In this document: positions 42,705-49,744 of the stretch, in pieces
Layout: the number at the start of each line of letters is the position of its first letter
How positions within the stretch are numbered: position 1 is the first letter of the stretch
Source: JABDBE01 sp049585795
GTDB taxonomy: Bacteria; Acidobacteriota; Terriglobia; Terriglobales; Acidobacteriaceae
Assembly: GCA_049585795.1 (NCBI GenBank)
Contig: JBAVAQ010000019.1
Span: 8,424 to 72,423, forward strand
DNA: 64,000 nucleotides
Direction: 5' to 3'
Notes under the pieces: generated by a model
Seen by the model: the letters and a program-made list of their open reading frames with translations, nothing else
What the model was told of the DNA's origin: nothing
Database searches by the model: none
Position numbers and translations under genes: made by a program

Positions 42705-43514
42705 ATGTTTCCAGGCGGACAGAACTTGCGCGTTTTGCGTGAGCAACTTGGATTAACCATGCGGGATGTCGAAAACGCCAGTGCGCGGATCGCACAGAAA
42801 CGCGCGAATGACGAGTTCGCCATTCCCCCGAGCCGACTTTCGGATGTTGAGACAAAAGGAGTGATCCCGAGCATATACCGTCTGTATTCGCTGGCCGTGA
42901 TCTATCGCAGGGACATCCGCGAACTGCTGTCATGGTATGGCGTGGACTTGAATGGAATGGCGGCGGATCTGGACTTCGTCATCCCCCCCAAATCGCACGT
43001 CTCTGAAGCCTTGGCGAATCTCTCCAGCATTCACATGCCGGTGCGGCTTGATCCCAGCTTCGATCCGCGGCGCACAGTAAACTTCGGACGAATGGTGGAA
43101 CAGTGGGGCCAGGTTCCCCTCGCTTACCTGGCGCAATTCGCCACCTGCCAGTACACCTACGGCTACATTGGCAGCGACGATTTAACGATGTATCCGATTT
43201 TGCCACCGGGCAGTTTTGTGCAGATCGATGAATCAAAGAACAAGGCGGAAGAAGGGGGCTGGCGGTCGGAATACGAGCGGCCTATCTACTTCGTGGAAAC
43301 GCGAGACGGCCACACGTGCTGCTGGTGCACCTTAACACGGGAAGAAATTATTCTGCAACCGCACCCTTTATCCCCGGTGGCAGCGCGCGCGCTACGCTAT
43401 CCGCAGGAAGCGGAAATCATTGGTCGGGTCGTCGGAGTTGCCATTAGGCTCGGGGATTGGCGTCCCCTTTTGGATTCTTCAACAAACTCGAAAGCGCGTG
43501 AAGTACTGAACTGA
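42705..43514 (+). CDS. XRE-type regulator with S24-like C-terminal domain
   Basis: From ATG 42705 (GGAGGGGG upstream) the protein has 269 residues. The first 75 form a Cro/CI helix-turn-helix (GGQNLRVLREQLGLTMRDVE, then SRLSDVETKGVIPSIYRLYS). The C-terminal half resembles the LexA/CI S24 peptidase fold: DDLTMYPILPPGSFVQID and EAEIIGRVVGVAIRLGDW. The catalytic Ser of DSMxP is Thr in LTMYP and the lysine partner is not visible, so it is likely a non-cleaving ligand-binding or dimerisation domain. Cys-rich segment HTCCWCTL is notable and could sense redox state or metal. Its 3' end overlaps the opposite-strand gene at 43444 by 71 bases. Confidence 0.82.
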   Translation: MFPGGQNLRVLREQLGLTMRDVENASARIAQKRANDEFAIPPSRLSDVETKGVIPSIYRLYSLAVIYRRDIRELLSWYGVDLNGMAADLDFVIPPKSHVSEALANLSSIHMPVRLDPSFDPRRTVNFGRMVEQWGQVPLAYLAQFATCQYTYGYIGSDDLTMYPILPPGSFVQIDESKNKAEEGGWRSEYERPIYFVETRDGHTCCWCTLTREEIILQPHPLSPVAARALRYPQEAEIIGRVVGVAIRLGDWRPLLDSSTNSKAREVLN

Positions 43515-43863
43515 GATGACGCGCCGACCCCGCGCCGGGCCCATGGGGCAAGAGATTGGGCGTTGTGGCTGCGAGCCGTTCCACGTAGTCCTCAGGTGGA
43601 ATTCCGGCTATCTCGCTGGATTGTTTGGCATCTTCCACTAAATTCCGGATGGGCGTAGCCAGCACCTTGGAGAGAAGCGAACGATGCGCGCGCGCCAGCG
43701 CCCGTTTGGCCGCCGAGTCCCCATAGACGCGAGCCAAACCCCAATGCTCGTAGCTTCCTTCTTTGTCCCGCAGGCCCGAAAGATATTCCAGCCGGTTCAG
43801 ACAACCCGCGAAGGCTCTCAGCGTGGTTTCCTGCAGGTCTTCCAGTGCGGAATGCAGCGTCAT
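43444..43863 (-). CDS. Small helical protein of unknown function
   Basis: The 139-residue protein is nearly all helical: MTLHSALEDLQETTLRAFAG, then CLNRLEYLSGLRDKEGSYEH and a C-terminal SARHLSSVLHALSSLLKNP. I do not recognise a family with a function. No signal peptide, span or metal motif is present. It is convergent with and overlaps the end of the XRE gene. Reading quality and length support a gene, but only moderately. Confidence 0.6.
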   Translation of the reverse strand: MTLHSALEDLQETTLRAFAGCLNRLEYLSGLRDKEGSYEHWGLARVYGDSAAKRALARAHRSLLSKVLATPIRNLVEDAKQSSEIAGIPPEDYVERLAATTPNLLPHGPGAGSARHLSSVLHALSSLLKNPKGDANPRA

Positions 43864-43974
43864 GGCTTGCTGTTACATTTTTGGAAATAGAAAATTACCT
43901 TGGTGCTCTGTTCCAAATGCCTTCCGACAGTACATTATCACGAGGGAATCTCACACTGGAAAGGAATTCACATC

Positions 43975-44178
43975 GTGAAAATGAGCCTACGCTGGTTGGC
44001 TGTTGCGCTGTTTCTGACTACGTTATCGGTGCCAAGAACTCTGAAGGCTGCTGTGGAGAGCCCTGACGGCAATCCCATAGGCCCTCCGCCGATCGTTTTC
44101 CCTCCGTCGCACCCGGCCGACGGTAACCCAACAGCTCCGCCGCCGACAGTAGCAGTGGAACAGTTTTTAGGACGGTAA
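43975..44178 (+). CDS. Short secreted proline-rich protein
   Basis: From GTG 43975 (AAAGGAATT upstream) the 67-residue product opens with a signal peptide (MSLRWLAVALFLTTLSVPRT) ending near Ala25, then a short mature chain with an internal repeat, DGNPIGPPPIVFPP and DGNPTAPPPTVAVE. No cysteines or domains are seen. ATG 43981 is an alternative start. Function unknown; it is followed on the same strand by two membrane-type genes. Confidence 0.6.
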   Translation: MKMSLRWLAVALFLTTLSVPRTLKAAVESPDGNPIGPPPIVFPPSHPADGNPTAPPPTVAVEQFLGR

Positions 44179-44240
44179 GAGTTCGCCTGCAGAGTTGTTG
44201 TGGGCTGCCGCAAAAGGGTGTATATTTTGCGCGGTAGCCC

Positions 44241-45026
44241 ATGTCTGCCTTGCGAATCCTTTGGTATTACCTGTGGCTTGCGCCCCACGTTTTGCTGGCG
44301 CTCGTTTTGTATGGAATGGCGCGCCGGGGGCTGCGTCGGCAGTTCCCGATGTTCTTTCTCTATGCTGGATTTGAGATTTTGCAGACAGCCTTGCTGCTCG
44401 CGGTATCTCAACGTATATCTTACTTCGGTTCCGTATATCTGCAGGTGTACGCCGTGGGTTTGGCTATCAGTACTGCCATCCGGTTCGGAGTGATCCACGA
44501 GTTGTTCTGCCATTTCTTCCACCGTTATCCAGCGCTCAGCAAAGCGGGCAGGCTATTGTTTGGCGGAGCCACGTTGGCGCTCCTGCTGGTAGCTGTGGGG
44601 CTGGCCATCTCTGCTCCGGGGAACGTTCCCGATCATGTCCTGAAGGAGGCGCCGTACTTCTCATTGAAAACGAGCACGCTTGCAGCGGACCGAGCGGCCA
44701 GCGTCTTGCAATGTGGCCTGTTGATCTCGCTGTTCTCATTTTCGCGGTATTTTGCGCTCTCCTGGCGAAGCCCCGCTTTCGGTATAGCCTTGGGTATGGG
44801 AGCTTTCGCGAGCGCGGAATTGGCCACGACCGCTCTCCGGCTCTATGTGGTCGCGAGCGATCGAGTCTTTGATCTCGCCACCATGGGCATTTATCACCTA
44901 TGCGTGGTGGTCTGGATTTGGTACGTTCTGCCAGTTGAACGCGAACCCCGAATCACCGTGAAGGCATTGCCGAAATACGATTTGGAAATCTGGAACCAGG
45001 AGTTGCAGCGTCTTCTACAGCAATGA
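44241..45026 (+). CDS. Seven-span membrane protein of unknown function
   Basis: The 261-residue protein has six to seven hydrophobic segments: ILWYYLWLAPHVLLALVLYG (about 6-25), MFFLYAGFEILQTALLLAVS, AGRLLFGGATLALLLVAVGL, LQCGLLISLFSFSRYFAL, IALGMGAFASAELATTALRL and MGIYHLCVVVWIWYVLPVER. This pattern recurs in several acidobacterial genomes as an uncharacterised family. The last residues (LEIWNQELQRLLQQ) are cytosolic and overlap by four bases (ATGA) the next gene, so the two are coupled. Function unknown. Confidence 0.75.
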   Translation: MSALRILWYYLWLAPHVLLALVLYGMARRGLRRQFPMFFLYAGFEILQTALLLAVSQRISYFGSVYLQVYAVGLAISTAIRFGVIHELFCHFFHRYPALSKAGRLLFGGATLALLLVAVGLAISAPGNVPDHVLKEAPYFSLKTSTLAADRAASVLQCGLLISLFSFSRYFALSWRSPAFGIALGMGAFASAELATTALRLYVVASDRVFDLATMGIYHLCVVVWIWYVLPVEREPRITVKALPKYDLEIWNQELQRLLQQ

Positions 45027-45556
45027 TTATCACATTCATTCTCGTCGTTATTGCATTTCTGGCACTGGGATTCTTGATCAGGCTGGCCAAGGGCCGCACT
45101 TCCGCTTCTGAGGTTCTGCAGAACCCAACCGAGCACATCCGGTCGGTGGACGTAGAGGCATTTCGCAACCTGGTTGATCCCGGCGAAGAGCAGTTCTTGC
45201 GCGCCCAGCTTCCTCCGGCGGAGTTCCGCAGAATTCAGCGCGAACGTCTGCGGGCTGCGGTTGACTATGTCTCCTGCGCTGCTCAGAATGCGTCAATTCT
45301 TCTGCGGGTGGCCGATGCTGGGCGTCGCAGCTCCGATCCTGCAGTAGCTGAGGCTGCGGAGAAGCTGGTTGACAACGCAATTCGCCTTCGACTTTATGCT
45401 TTCCAAGCCATGGCCCGGCTTTATCTCGGCATGATTCTTCCCGGCTCGCGCATCTCTCCTGTCGGAATCGCGGAGAGCTACGAGCAAATGACGCGACTCG
45501 TAGTTTTGCTTGGTTGCCTGCAGTATCCCACCCGAGGGGTCTCCGCGGCGCTTTAG
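45023..45556 (+). CDS. Single-span protein of unknown function, coupled to the previous gene
   Basis: The 177-residue protein begins with one membrane anchor (MIITFILVVIAFLALGFLIR) and has a cytosolic helical remainder with PAEFRRIQRERLRAAVDYVS and the helix pair VADAGRRSSDPAVAEAAEKL. I do not recognise the family. Its start overlaps the stop of the seven-span gene by four bases, and the two resemble a conserved acidobacterial pair. It converges with the lipase-like gene at 45565, leaving eight bases between. Confidence 0.7.
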   Translation: MIITFILVVIAFLALGFLIRLAKGRTSASEVLQNPTEHIRSVDVEAFRNLVDPGEEQFLRAQLPPAEFRRIQRERLRAAVDYVSCAAQNASILLRVADAGRRSSDPAVAEAAEKLVDNAIRLRLYAFQAMARLYLGMILPGSRISPVGIAESYEQMTRLVVLLGCLQYPTRGVSAAL

Positions 45557-45564
45557 GCTTCGGG

Positions 45565-46797
45565 TTAAGGACAGTTCGTCTCGGACTTTCGGCCAGCAAA
45601 ACGTCCCTCAATCCACGCGATCTGATCGCGCACCGAGTCGCCGATCACGCGACCAGGGTCGAAACCGGCATATCTTTCCCACTGCACATGATCGCCCTGT
45701 TTGCACATCCGATCGATGACTCGAGCAGCGGCGGTTGCGGGTACTGCTCGATCGGCGTCCGCGCTGATCACCAGGATCGCGCCGCGCGCCGGATTTTGAC
45801 CGGGGCGGTTTCTGTCGAAATACTGTTTTACAAATCCATTATTCTCCCAACCTAGTTCCAAGGTCTCAGCCGGTGAAAGCTTTGCGCCGTTTGCTGTCTC
45901 CCCACAGTTCTGATCGACCTTCTCATAAAGCGCACGCCCTTTCTCGGTCAACATATCGTTCACTTGAAACTTCGGATACAGCGTCTTGATGCCGTAAGCG
46001 AGAAAGGTGAACATGCTGCTCGAAGGCCCTTGTGGGGACAGTGCGTATAGTTCTTTCGCGTCCGCCAATCCAGAAATTGCAATACTGCCGAGGTAGCCCG
46101 GGTCGCGGATCTCGTTCTGTTTCTCGGCGACCGCGACCGCCGCTAAACCTCCATCGCCTTCCCCTATGACAATCCACTTTGCGCCCAGCTGCGGCACTGC
46201 GGCGCGGGCAGCCGAGATCGAGTTGATCACGTCACTCGCGTTGGATTGAGCGTCTAGAAATGCATTCGGGAAATTCGTTCCCAGTCCGGTGTAATCCGTC
46301 GCGACCACGGCATACCCCAGATTTACATACATGGAGAAGAACGGTCCGTGACCCACATTCCTCATCAGCGAGGGCGCGCACTGGCGCGCCACTCCGACCG
46401 CCCCGTGCGCCCATGCGATGATTGGCCAGCCGCCGGCCGGCGGTTTTTCCTCGCTGGGAATCAGAACCACGCCCGATGCCGCAACGTCGTCCCCAGCGGC
46501 GGAACGAGAGTGATAGAGAATGCCAATGGCTGACACCTCGGGTGGCAGTTCGTACTCCTCAAACGGTTCCGAGCGGATCAGTTGCCCTGCTTTGTCTGCG
46601 GGCAAGGGATGAGGAGCGTCGTAGAAACTCGTTAAGGGCAGGGTATGCAGGATTTGCTGGCGCTTCGCTGTGACTGGCGCTTGCGAGAAAACGGAACCGG
46701 ACATAAGTAGCACTGCGGAGGCAATAGCGACGACTATTCCAAGGGGCGAACCACCAGGGGAGACAAAAACCGCGAAGGGTGGTTTCCGACAAGACAC
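45565..46797 (-). CDS. Secretory-lipase-like protein with degenerate active site
   Basis: The 410-residue protein has a signal or anchor segment (LGIVVAIASAVLLMSGSVFS), then the alpha/beta hydrolase fold of secreted lipase/LIP-type enzymes (GGWPIIAWAHGAVGVARQCA, GYAVVATDYTGLGTN, KWIVIGEGDGGLAAVAVAEK, LVISADADRAVPATAAARVI). The usual GHSQGG nucleophile elbow is here G212-E-G-D-G216, with Gly214 in place of Ser, and the His partner region reads YAGFDPGRV. The enzyme is probably catalytically dead and may be a binding protein. It ends the electron-transfer cluster on the minus strand but need not belong to it. Confidence 0.8.
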   Translation of the reverse strand: MSCRKPPFAVFVSPGGSPLGIVVAIASAVLLMSGSVFSQAPVTAKRQQILHTLPLTSFYDAPHPLPADKAGQLIRSEPFEEYELPPEVSAIGILYHSRSAAGDDVAASGVVLIPSEEKPPAGGWPIIAWAHGAVGVARQCAPSLMRNVGHGPFFSMYVNLGYAVVATDYTGLGTNFPNAFLDAQSNASDVINSISAARAAVPQLGAKWIVIGEGDGGLAAVAVAEKQNEIRDPGYLGSIAISGLADAKELYALSPQGPSSSMFTFLAYGIKTLYPKFQVNDMLTEKGRALYEKVDQNCGETANGAKLSPAETLELGWENNGFVKQYFDRNRPGQNPARGAILVISADADRAVPATAAARVIDRMCKQGDHVQWERYAGFDPGRVIGDSVRDQIAWIEGRFAGRKSETNCP

Positions 46798-46827
46798 GGG
46801 TTAAATACGCGCACGGCCACCGGAAGT

Positions 46828-47727
46828 CTACGCTTTCCAGGCAACCATGATTCCGAGAACTACCGGCAGATAGAGAACCGATGCGTGAAGGACACGGCTG
46901 GCCAGCACCTTCGAGCCCGATGCCGTCAACTTGCCCACGTGATAAAACAGGAAAACTCCGGCCAGACTCATGCCAACCCAATACCAGACGCCGGCGTGGT
47001 CCACGAGCGGCAGCATGGTGGCAAGCACCAAGATCACGGTGAAGCCTGCAATCTCGGCGCGAGTGAAGCGGGAATCGAGATCAAAGTCCGGCAGCATCTT
47101 ATAGCCAGCGCGGGAGTAGTCGTCGCGGTACATCAAAGCGATGGCCAGGAAATGCGGGAACTGCCACAGAAAGAGAATCGAAAAGAGATACCAGGCCTGC
47201 CGGTCGATACCAGCCGACGCGCCAGCCCATCCAATCAAAGTCGGCATAGCCCCGGGGACCGCGCCGAGCAGGGTACAAAGCGGCGTCTTTCTCTTCAGCG
47301 GGGTATACACCAAAAGATACGACAGCAGCGTCGAGACTGCTAGAACCGCTGCTAACAGGTTCACCGTGACCGCCAGGTAGAGCCCTCCGGCAACGCTTAA
47401 CAACATGCCGAACCGAAATGCCTCGCGAGCGCTGAGCCGTCCCGAAGGCAGAGGGCGGTTGGCGGTGCGGCGCATCTGACCGTCCCAAACCCGCTCCATC
47501 CATTGATTGAGGGTTGCGGTCCCGCTGGCAACGAGCAGCGTGCCCACCAGCGTATTCACCAAACCTGCAATCCTGAAGGGTCCACGCGAAGCCAGGTAAT
47601 ATCCCGCCGACGTGGTCATCAGAATCAGCAGATTCACCTCGGGCTTGGTCAAGGTGTAGTAATCCCGGATCTTGGAGCCGAGCGCCTGCGGAGAGATGGA
47701 ATTTTCCATTAGATTAGTGGTCGCCAT
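46828..47727 (-). CDS. ctaB: Haem O synthase (protohaem IX farnesyltransferase)
   Basis: The 299-residue protein is a UbiA-type prenyltransferase: LTKPEVNLLILMTTSAGYYL, then TLNQWMERVWDGQMRRTANR with the Asp/Asn-rich Mg-diphosphate site, RPLPSGRLSAREAF, and the second acidic motif IALMYRDDYSRAGYKMLPDF. Nine helices are expected. It makes haem O from haem B and farnesyl diphosphate, needed for haem A oxidases such as the one encoded upstream. Start ATG 47727 with GGAGAAG upstream; the frame could extend to 47787 but lacks a ribosome site. It is one base from the end of the small gene before it. Confidence 0.95.
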   Translation of the reverse strand: MATTNLMENSISPQALGSKIRDYYTLTKPEVNLLILMTTSAGYYLASRGPFRIAGLVNTLVGTLLVASGTATLNQWMERVWDGQMRRTANRPLPSGRLSAREAFRFGMLLSVAGGLYLAVTVNLLAAVLAVSTLLSYLLVYTPLKRKTPLCTLLGAVPGAMPTLIGWAGASAGIDRQAWYLFSILFLWQFPHFLAIALMYRDDYSRAGYKMLPDFDLDSRFTRAEIAGFTVILVLATMLPLVDHAGVWYWVGMSLAGVFLFYHVGKLTASGSKVLASRVLHASVLYLPVVLGIMVAWKA

Positions 47728-47728
47728 T

Positions 47729-47995
47729 TTACCAGTCTTCTCCCGTGGACCCGTCACGCTTAAAGCGATTGTTCTTGCGGCGCACAATGAAAATCACGCC
47801 CACCGATCCAATCGTGGGAGGAACGACCAGGATCAAAATGCCACTGCGCAAAGCTTGAATCATTCTCGCCCCGGCGGAAGCCGCCTGAGTATAGCAGAGC
47901 GCGCAGTTTTGAGAAAAAGCAGGAAGAGGAACCAGCAGCACGATCAGTCCTGCCAGCGCAATCGCCATGAGACGGATTGAGTTCTGAAACTTCAT
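47729..47995 (-). CDS. Small membrane protein of the oxidase cluster
   Basis: The 88-residue protein starts at ATG 47995 with a signal-like segment (LMAIALAGLIVLLVPLPAFS), a short motif NCALCYTQAASAGARMIQ and a membrane span (LRSGILILVVPPTIGSVGVI). Its position between cox subunit IV and ctaB, and the NCALCYTQ Cys pair, suggest an accessory of the oxidase, possibly in copper or haem handling, but this is inference. I do not recall an established name. A longer frame to 48025 would begin before the ribosome site. Confidence 0.65.
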   Translation of the reverse strand: MKFQNSIRLMAIALAGLIVLLVPLPAFSQNCALCYTQAASAGARMIQALRSGILILVVPPTIGSVGVIFIVRRKNNRFKRDGSTGEDW

Positions 47996-48028
47996 ATCTC
48001 CTTCTCTCGAAGGCAGCGCCCCCATTTT

Positions 48029-48349
48029 CTAATACTTTGCATAGTTCGACCACGGCGCTCCCAGCAGCACCCGGAAACTGTCCGTCCAGCCATATTGCAT
48101 TGCCAGCAGCACGAAGACCGTGAAGATCACGACAAACCACAACAGCCCGTGATTGTCGGACAGGTGCATGAAAAACAAGAGGGCGAGCCCGCCCTCGACC
48201 ACGGCCAGAAAAAGCATGCGGGCAAACATCTGCGGCCCGGTGATGTTGGAATATGCAATTACGAACTGGAGAATTGCGATGGCAAGAATACAAATGTACA
48301 CAATCACATATCGACCGGTGTTACTTTTGTGCCCTTCGGCCATAGCCAT
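48029..48349 (-). CDS. Cytochrome c oxidase subunit IV-type protein
   Basis: The 106-residue protein has three hydrophobic spans (YVIVYICILAIAILQFVIAY, MLFLAVVEGGLALLFFMHLS, LWFVVIFTVFVLLAMQYGW) and a short hydrophilic C-terminus, matching the prokaryotic COX4 family that stabilises aa3/caa3 and bo3 oxidases. It lies between the second subunit III gene and the small membrane protein, in the standard order II-I-III-III-IV. No catalytic metals are expected. Confidence 0.88.
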   Translation of the reverse strand: MAMAEGHKSNTGRYVIVYICILAIAILQFVIAYSNITGPQMFARMLFLAVVEGGLALLFFMHLSDNHGLLWFVVIFTVFVLLAMQYGWTDSFRVLLGAPWSNYAKY

Positions 48350-48367
48350 GGTTTTGCTCCTGTCCTG

Positions 48368-48982
48368 CTAGTGTGAAAGGTTCAACAGGTAGACCAGCGG
48401 CACCACAAACATCCAAACCAAGTCGACGAAGTGCCAGTAAAGACCGGTGATTTCGAGATCATCCGCGTTGTAGCGGCCGCCCTTGTAACGGATGCCTACA
48501 GCCACCAGCGCAATCACACCGCCGGTGACGTGCAAAAGATGCAAACCCGTGATGCTGAAAAACGCGGCGCCAAACAAACCTGTGCCCCAGGGGTTCTTGA
48601 GCAGGGTCATGCCTTCACCGATCAGTCCCAGCCACTCCCGGATGTGCAACAAAGCGAAAAGAGCCCCACCGGCGGCGGTGATCATCGTCCAGCGTAAAGC
48701 TTTCGCTTTATCCCCCAGCTTGGCCGCGTCGATGGCAAAGAGCATGGTAAGACTGCTGGTTACCAGAATGAAGGTCATAATCGCCACATTGGTAATGCTG
48801 TGGAACGGCCTCGGCCAGTTCGGAGTGGCGTTGCGGAGGAACCCATAGGCGACCAGGCAACCGGCAAAGGTTGCGGTGTCGGCGATAATGAACAGCCACA
48901 TCGCCAACTTTTTCGCGGGAATCGAAAACGCGGGCTTCTCCATCACCTCGGCGTGTCCTCCCATGGTATCGGCGTGGCTCAC
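48368..48982 (-). CDS. Cytochrome c oxidase subunit III, second copy
   Basis: From GTG 48982 (AGGAGG seven bases upstream) the 204-residue protein has five spans and subunit III residues: KLAMWLFIIADTATFAGCLV, FFSITGLHLLHVTGGVIALV, HFVDLVWMFVVPLVYLLNLS. Subunit III supports turnover stability and oxygen entry. It lies downstream of another subunit III gene that is clearly different in sequence, so these are two paralogs or one split function. The GTG start is supported by a strong ribosome site; the longer ATG frame to 49003 includes that site. Confidence 0.9.
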   Translation of the reverse strand: MSHADTMGGHAEVMEKPAFSIPAKKLAMWLFIIADTATFAGCLVAYGFLRNATPNWPRPFHSITNVAIMTFILVTSSLTMLFAIDAAKLGDKAKALRWTMITAAGGALFALLHIREWLGLIGEGMTLLKNPWGTGLFGAAFFSITGLHLLHVTGGVIALVAVGIRYKGGRYNADDLEITGLYWHFVDLVWMFVVPLVYLLNLSH

Positions 48983-49021
48983 GGTGCCTCCTCTTGTTGT
49001 CAAGTTTGCTAAAGAAGTTTG

Positions 49022-49705
49022 CTAGAGCTTCATCCACAGCAAGAACAGCAGATACACCCACAGCGCATCCATGAAATGCCAGTAATGTGAAGTCGCGTCC
49101 AGTGTGCTCTTCCGCAGGATCGATCGGTTAAACCTGCTGATGACGCGAGTCAAGCCACCCAACCCTCCGAGCACGTGCAGGGCGTGTGCTGCGGTTAGCA
49201 CATAGAAGAATGAGCTGTTGGGATTGGTCGCCAAAAACAGGCCTTCTGACCTTAGTTGCAGCCACGCCACGTACTGGCCAGCTACGAACAGCAAACCCAA
49301 AAACAGCGTGATGTATAGCCAGCGGGCGGGGTGCGCGATTCCTTCTTTTCGCCCACTCATGTAGCCGCCGACCTGCCGGCGTGCCACTTCCAGCGTGAAA
49401 CTGCTGGCCAAAAGGAGAAGAGTGTTGAAGTAAAGGATTCGCGGCAGACTGAGGTGGCGCCAATCCAATGCCGACCCTTGGCGCACGATCAGGGCGCTGG
49501 TAAGCGCCGCGAAGGTCATGGTGATGGACGCCAGCACGACCCAGATTCCAGTTGAGGCCGGAGGTGGAGCGTAGTCCTTGACCGCCCGCAAATCGCCACT
49601 CGCCGGCACTAGATTGCTCCCGCCACCGTTGCCGGAATTGCTCAGCACCCGCGACGGATCACGGCGTTCTTCGATTTTTGGCGGTTCATGAACCGTGGTC
49701 GCCAT
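49022..49705 (-). CDS. ctaE: Cytochrome c oxidase subunit III, first copy
   Basis: The 227-residue protein has a 45-residue soluble N-terminus (ERRDPSRVLSNSGNGGGSN) and five spans: GIWVVLASITMTFAALTSAL, YFNTLLLLASSFTLEVARRQ, ARWLYITLFLGLLFVAGQYV, FFYVLTAAHALHVLGGLGGL and HYWHFMDALWVYLLFLLWMK. The two pairs of histidines in AAHALHVLGG and SHYWHFMD are typical of subunit III. It follows the subunit I gene (39-base gap). With the second subunit III gene it forms a tandem pair. Confidence 0.92.
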   Translation of the reverse strand: MATTVHEPPKIEERRDPSRVLSNSGNGGGSNLVPASGDLRAVKDYAPPPASTGIWVVLASITMTFAALTSALIVRQGSALDWRHLSLPRILYFNTLLLLASSFTLEVARRQVGGYMSGRKEGIAHPARWLYITLFLGLLFVAGQYVAWLQLRSEGLFLATNPNSSFFYVLTAAHALHVLGGLGGLTRVISRFNRSILRKSTLDATSHYWHFMDALWVYLLFLLWMKL

Positions 49706-49744
49706 AGACTACAAAACTCCTTTTCTCATCACACCTTGTTTTGC

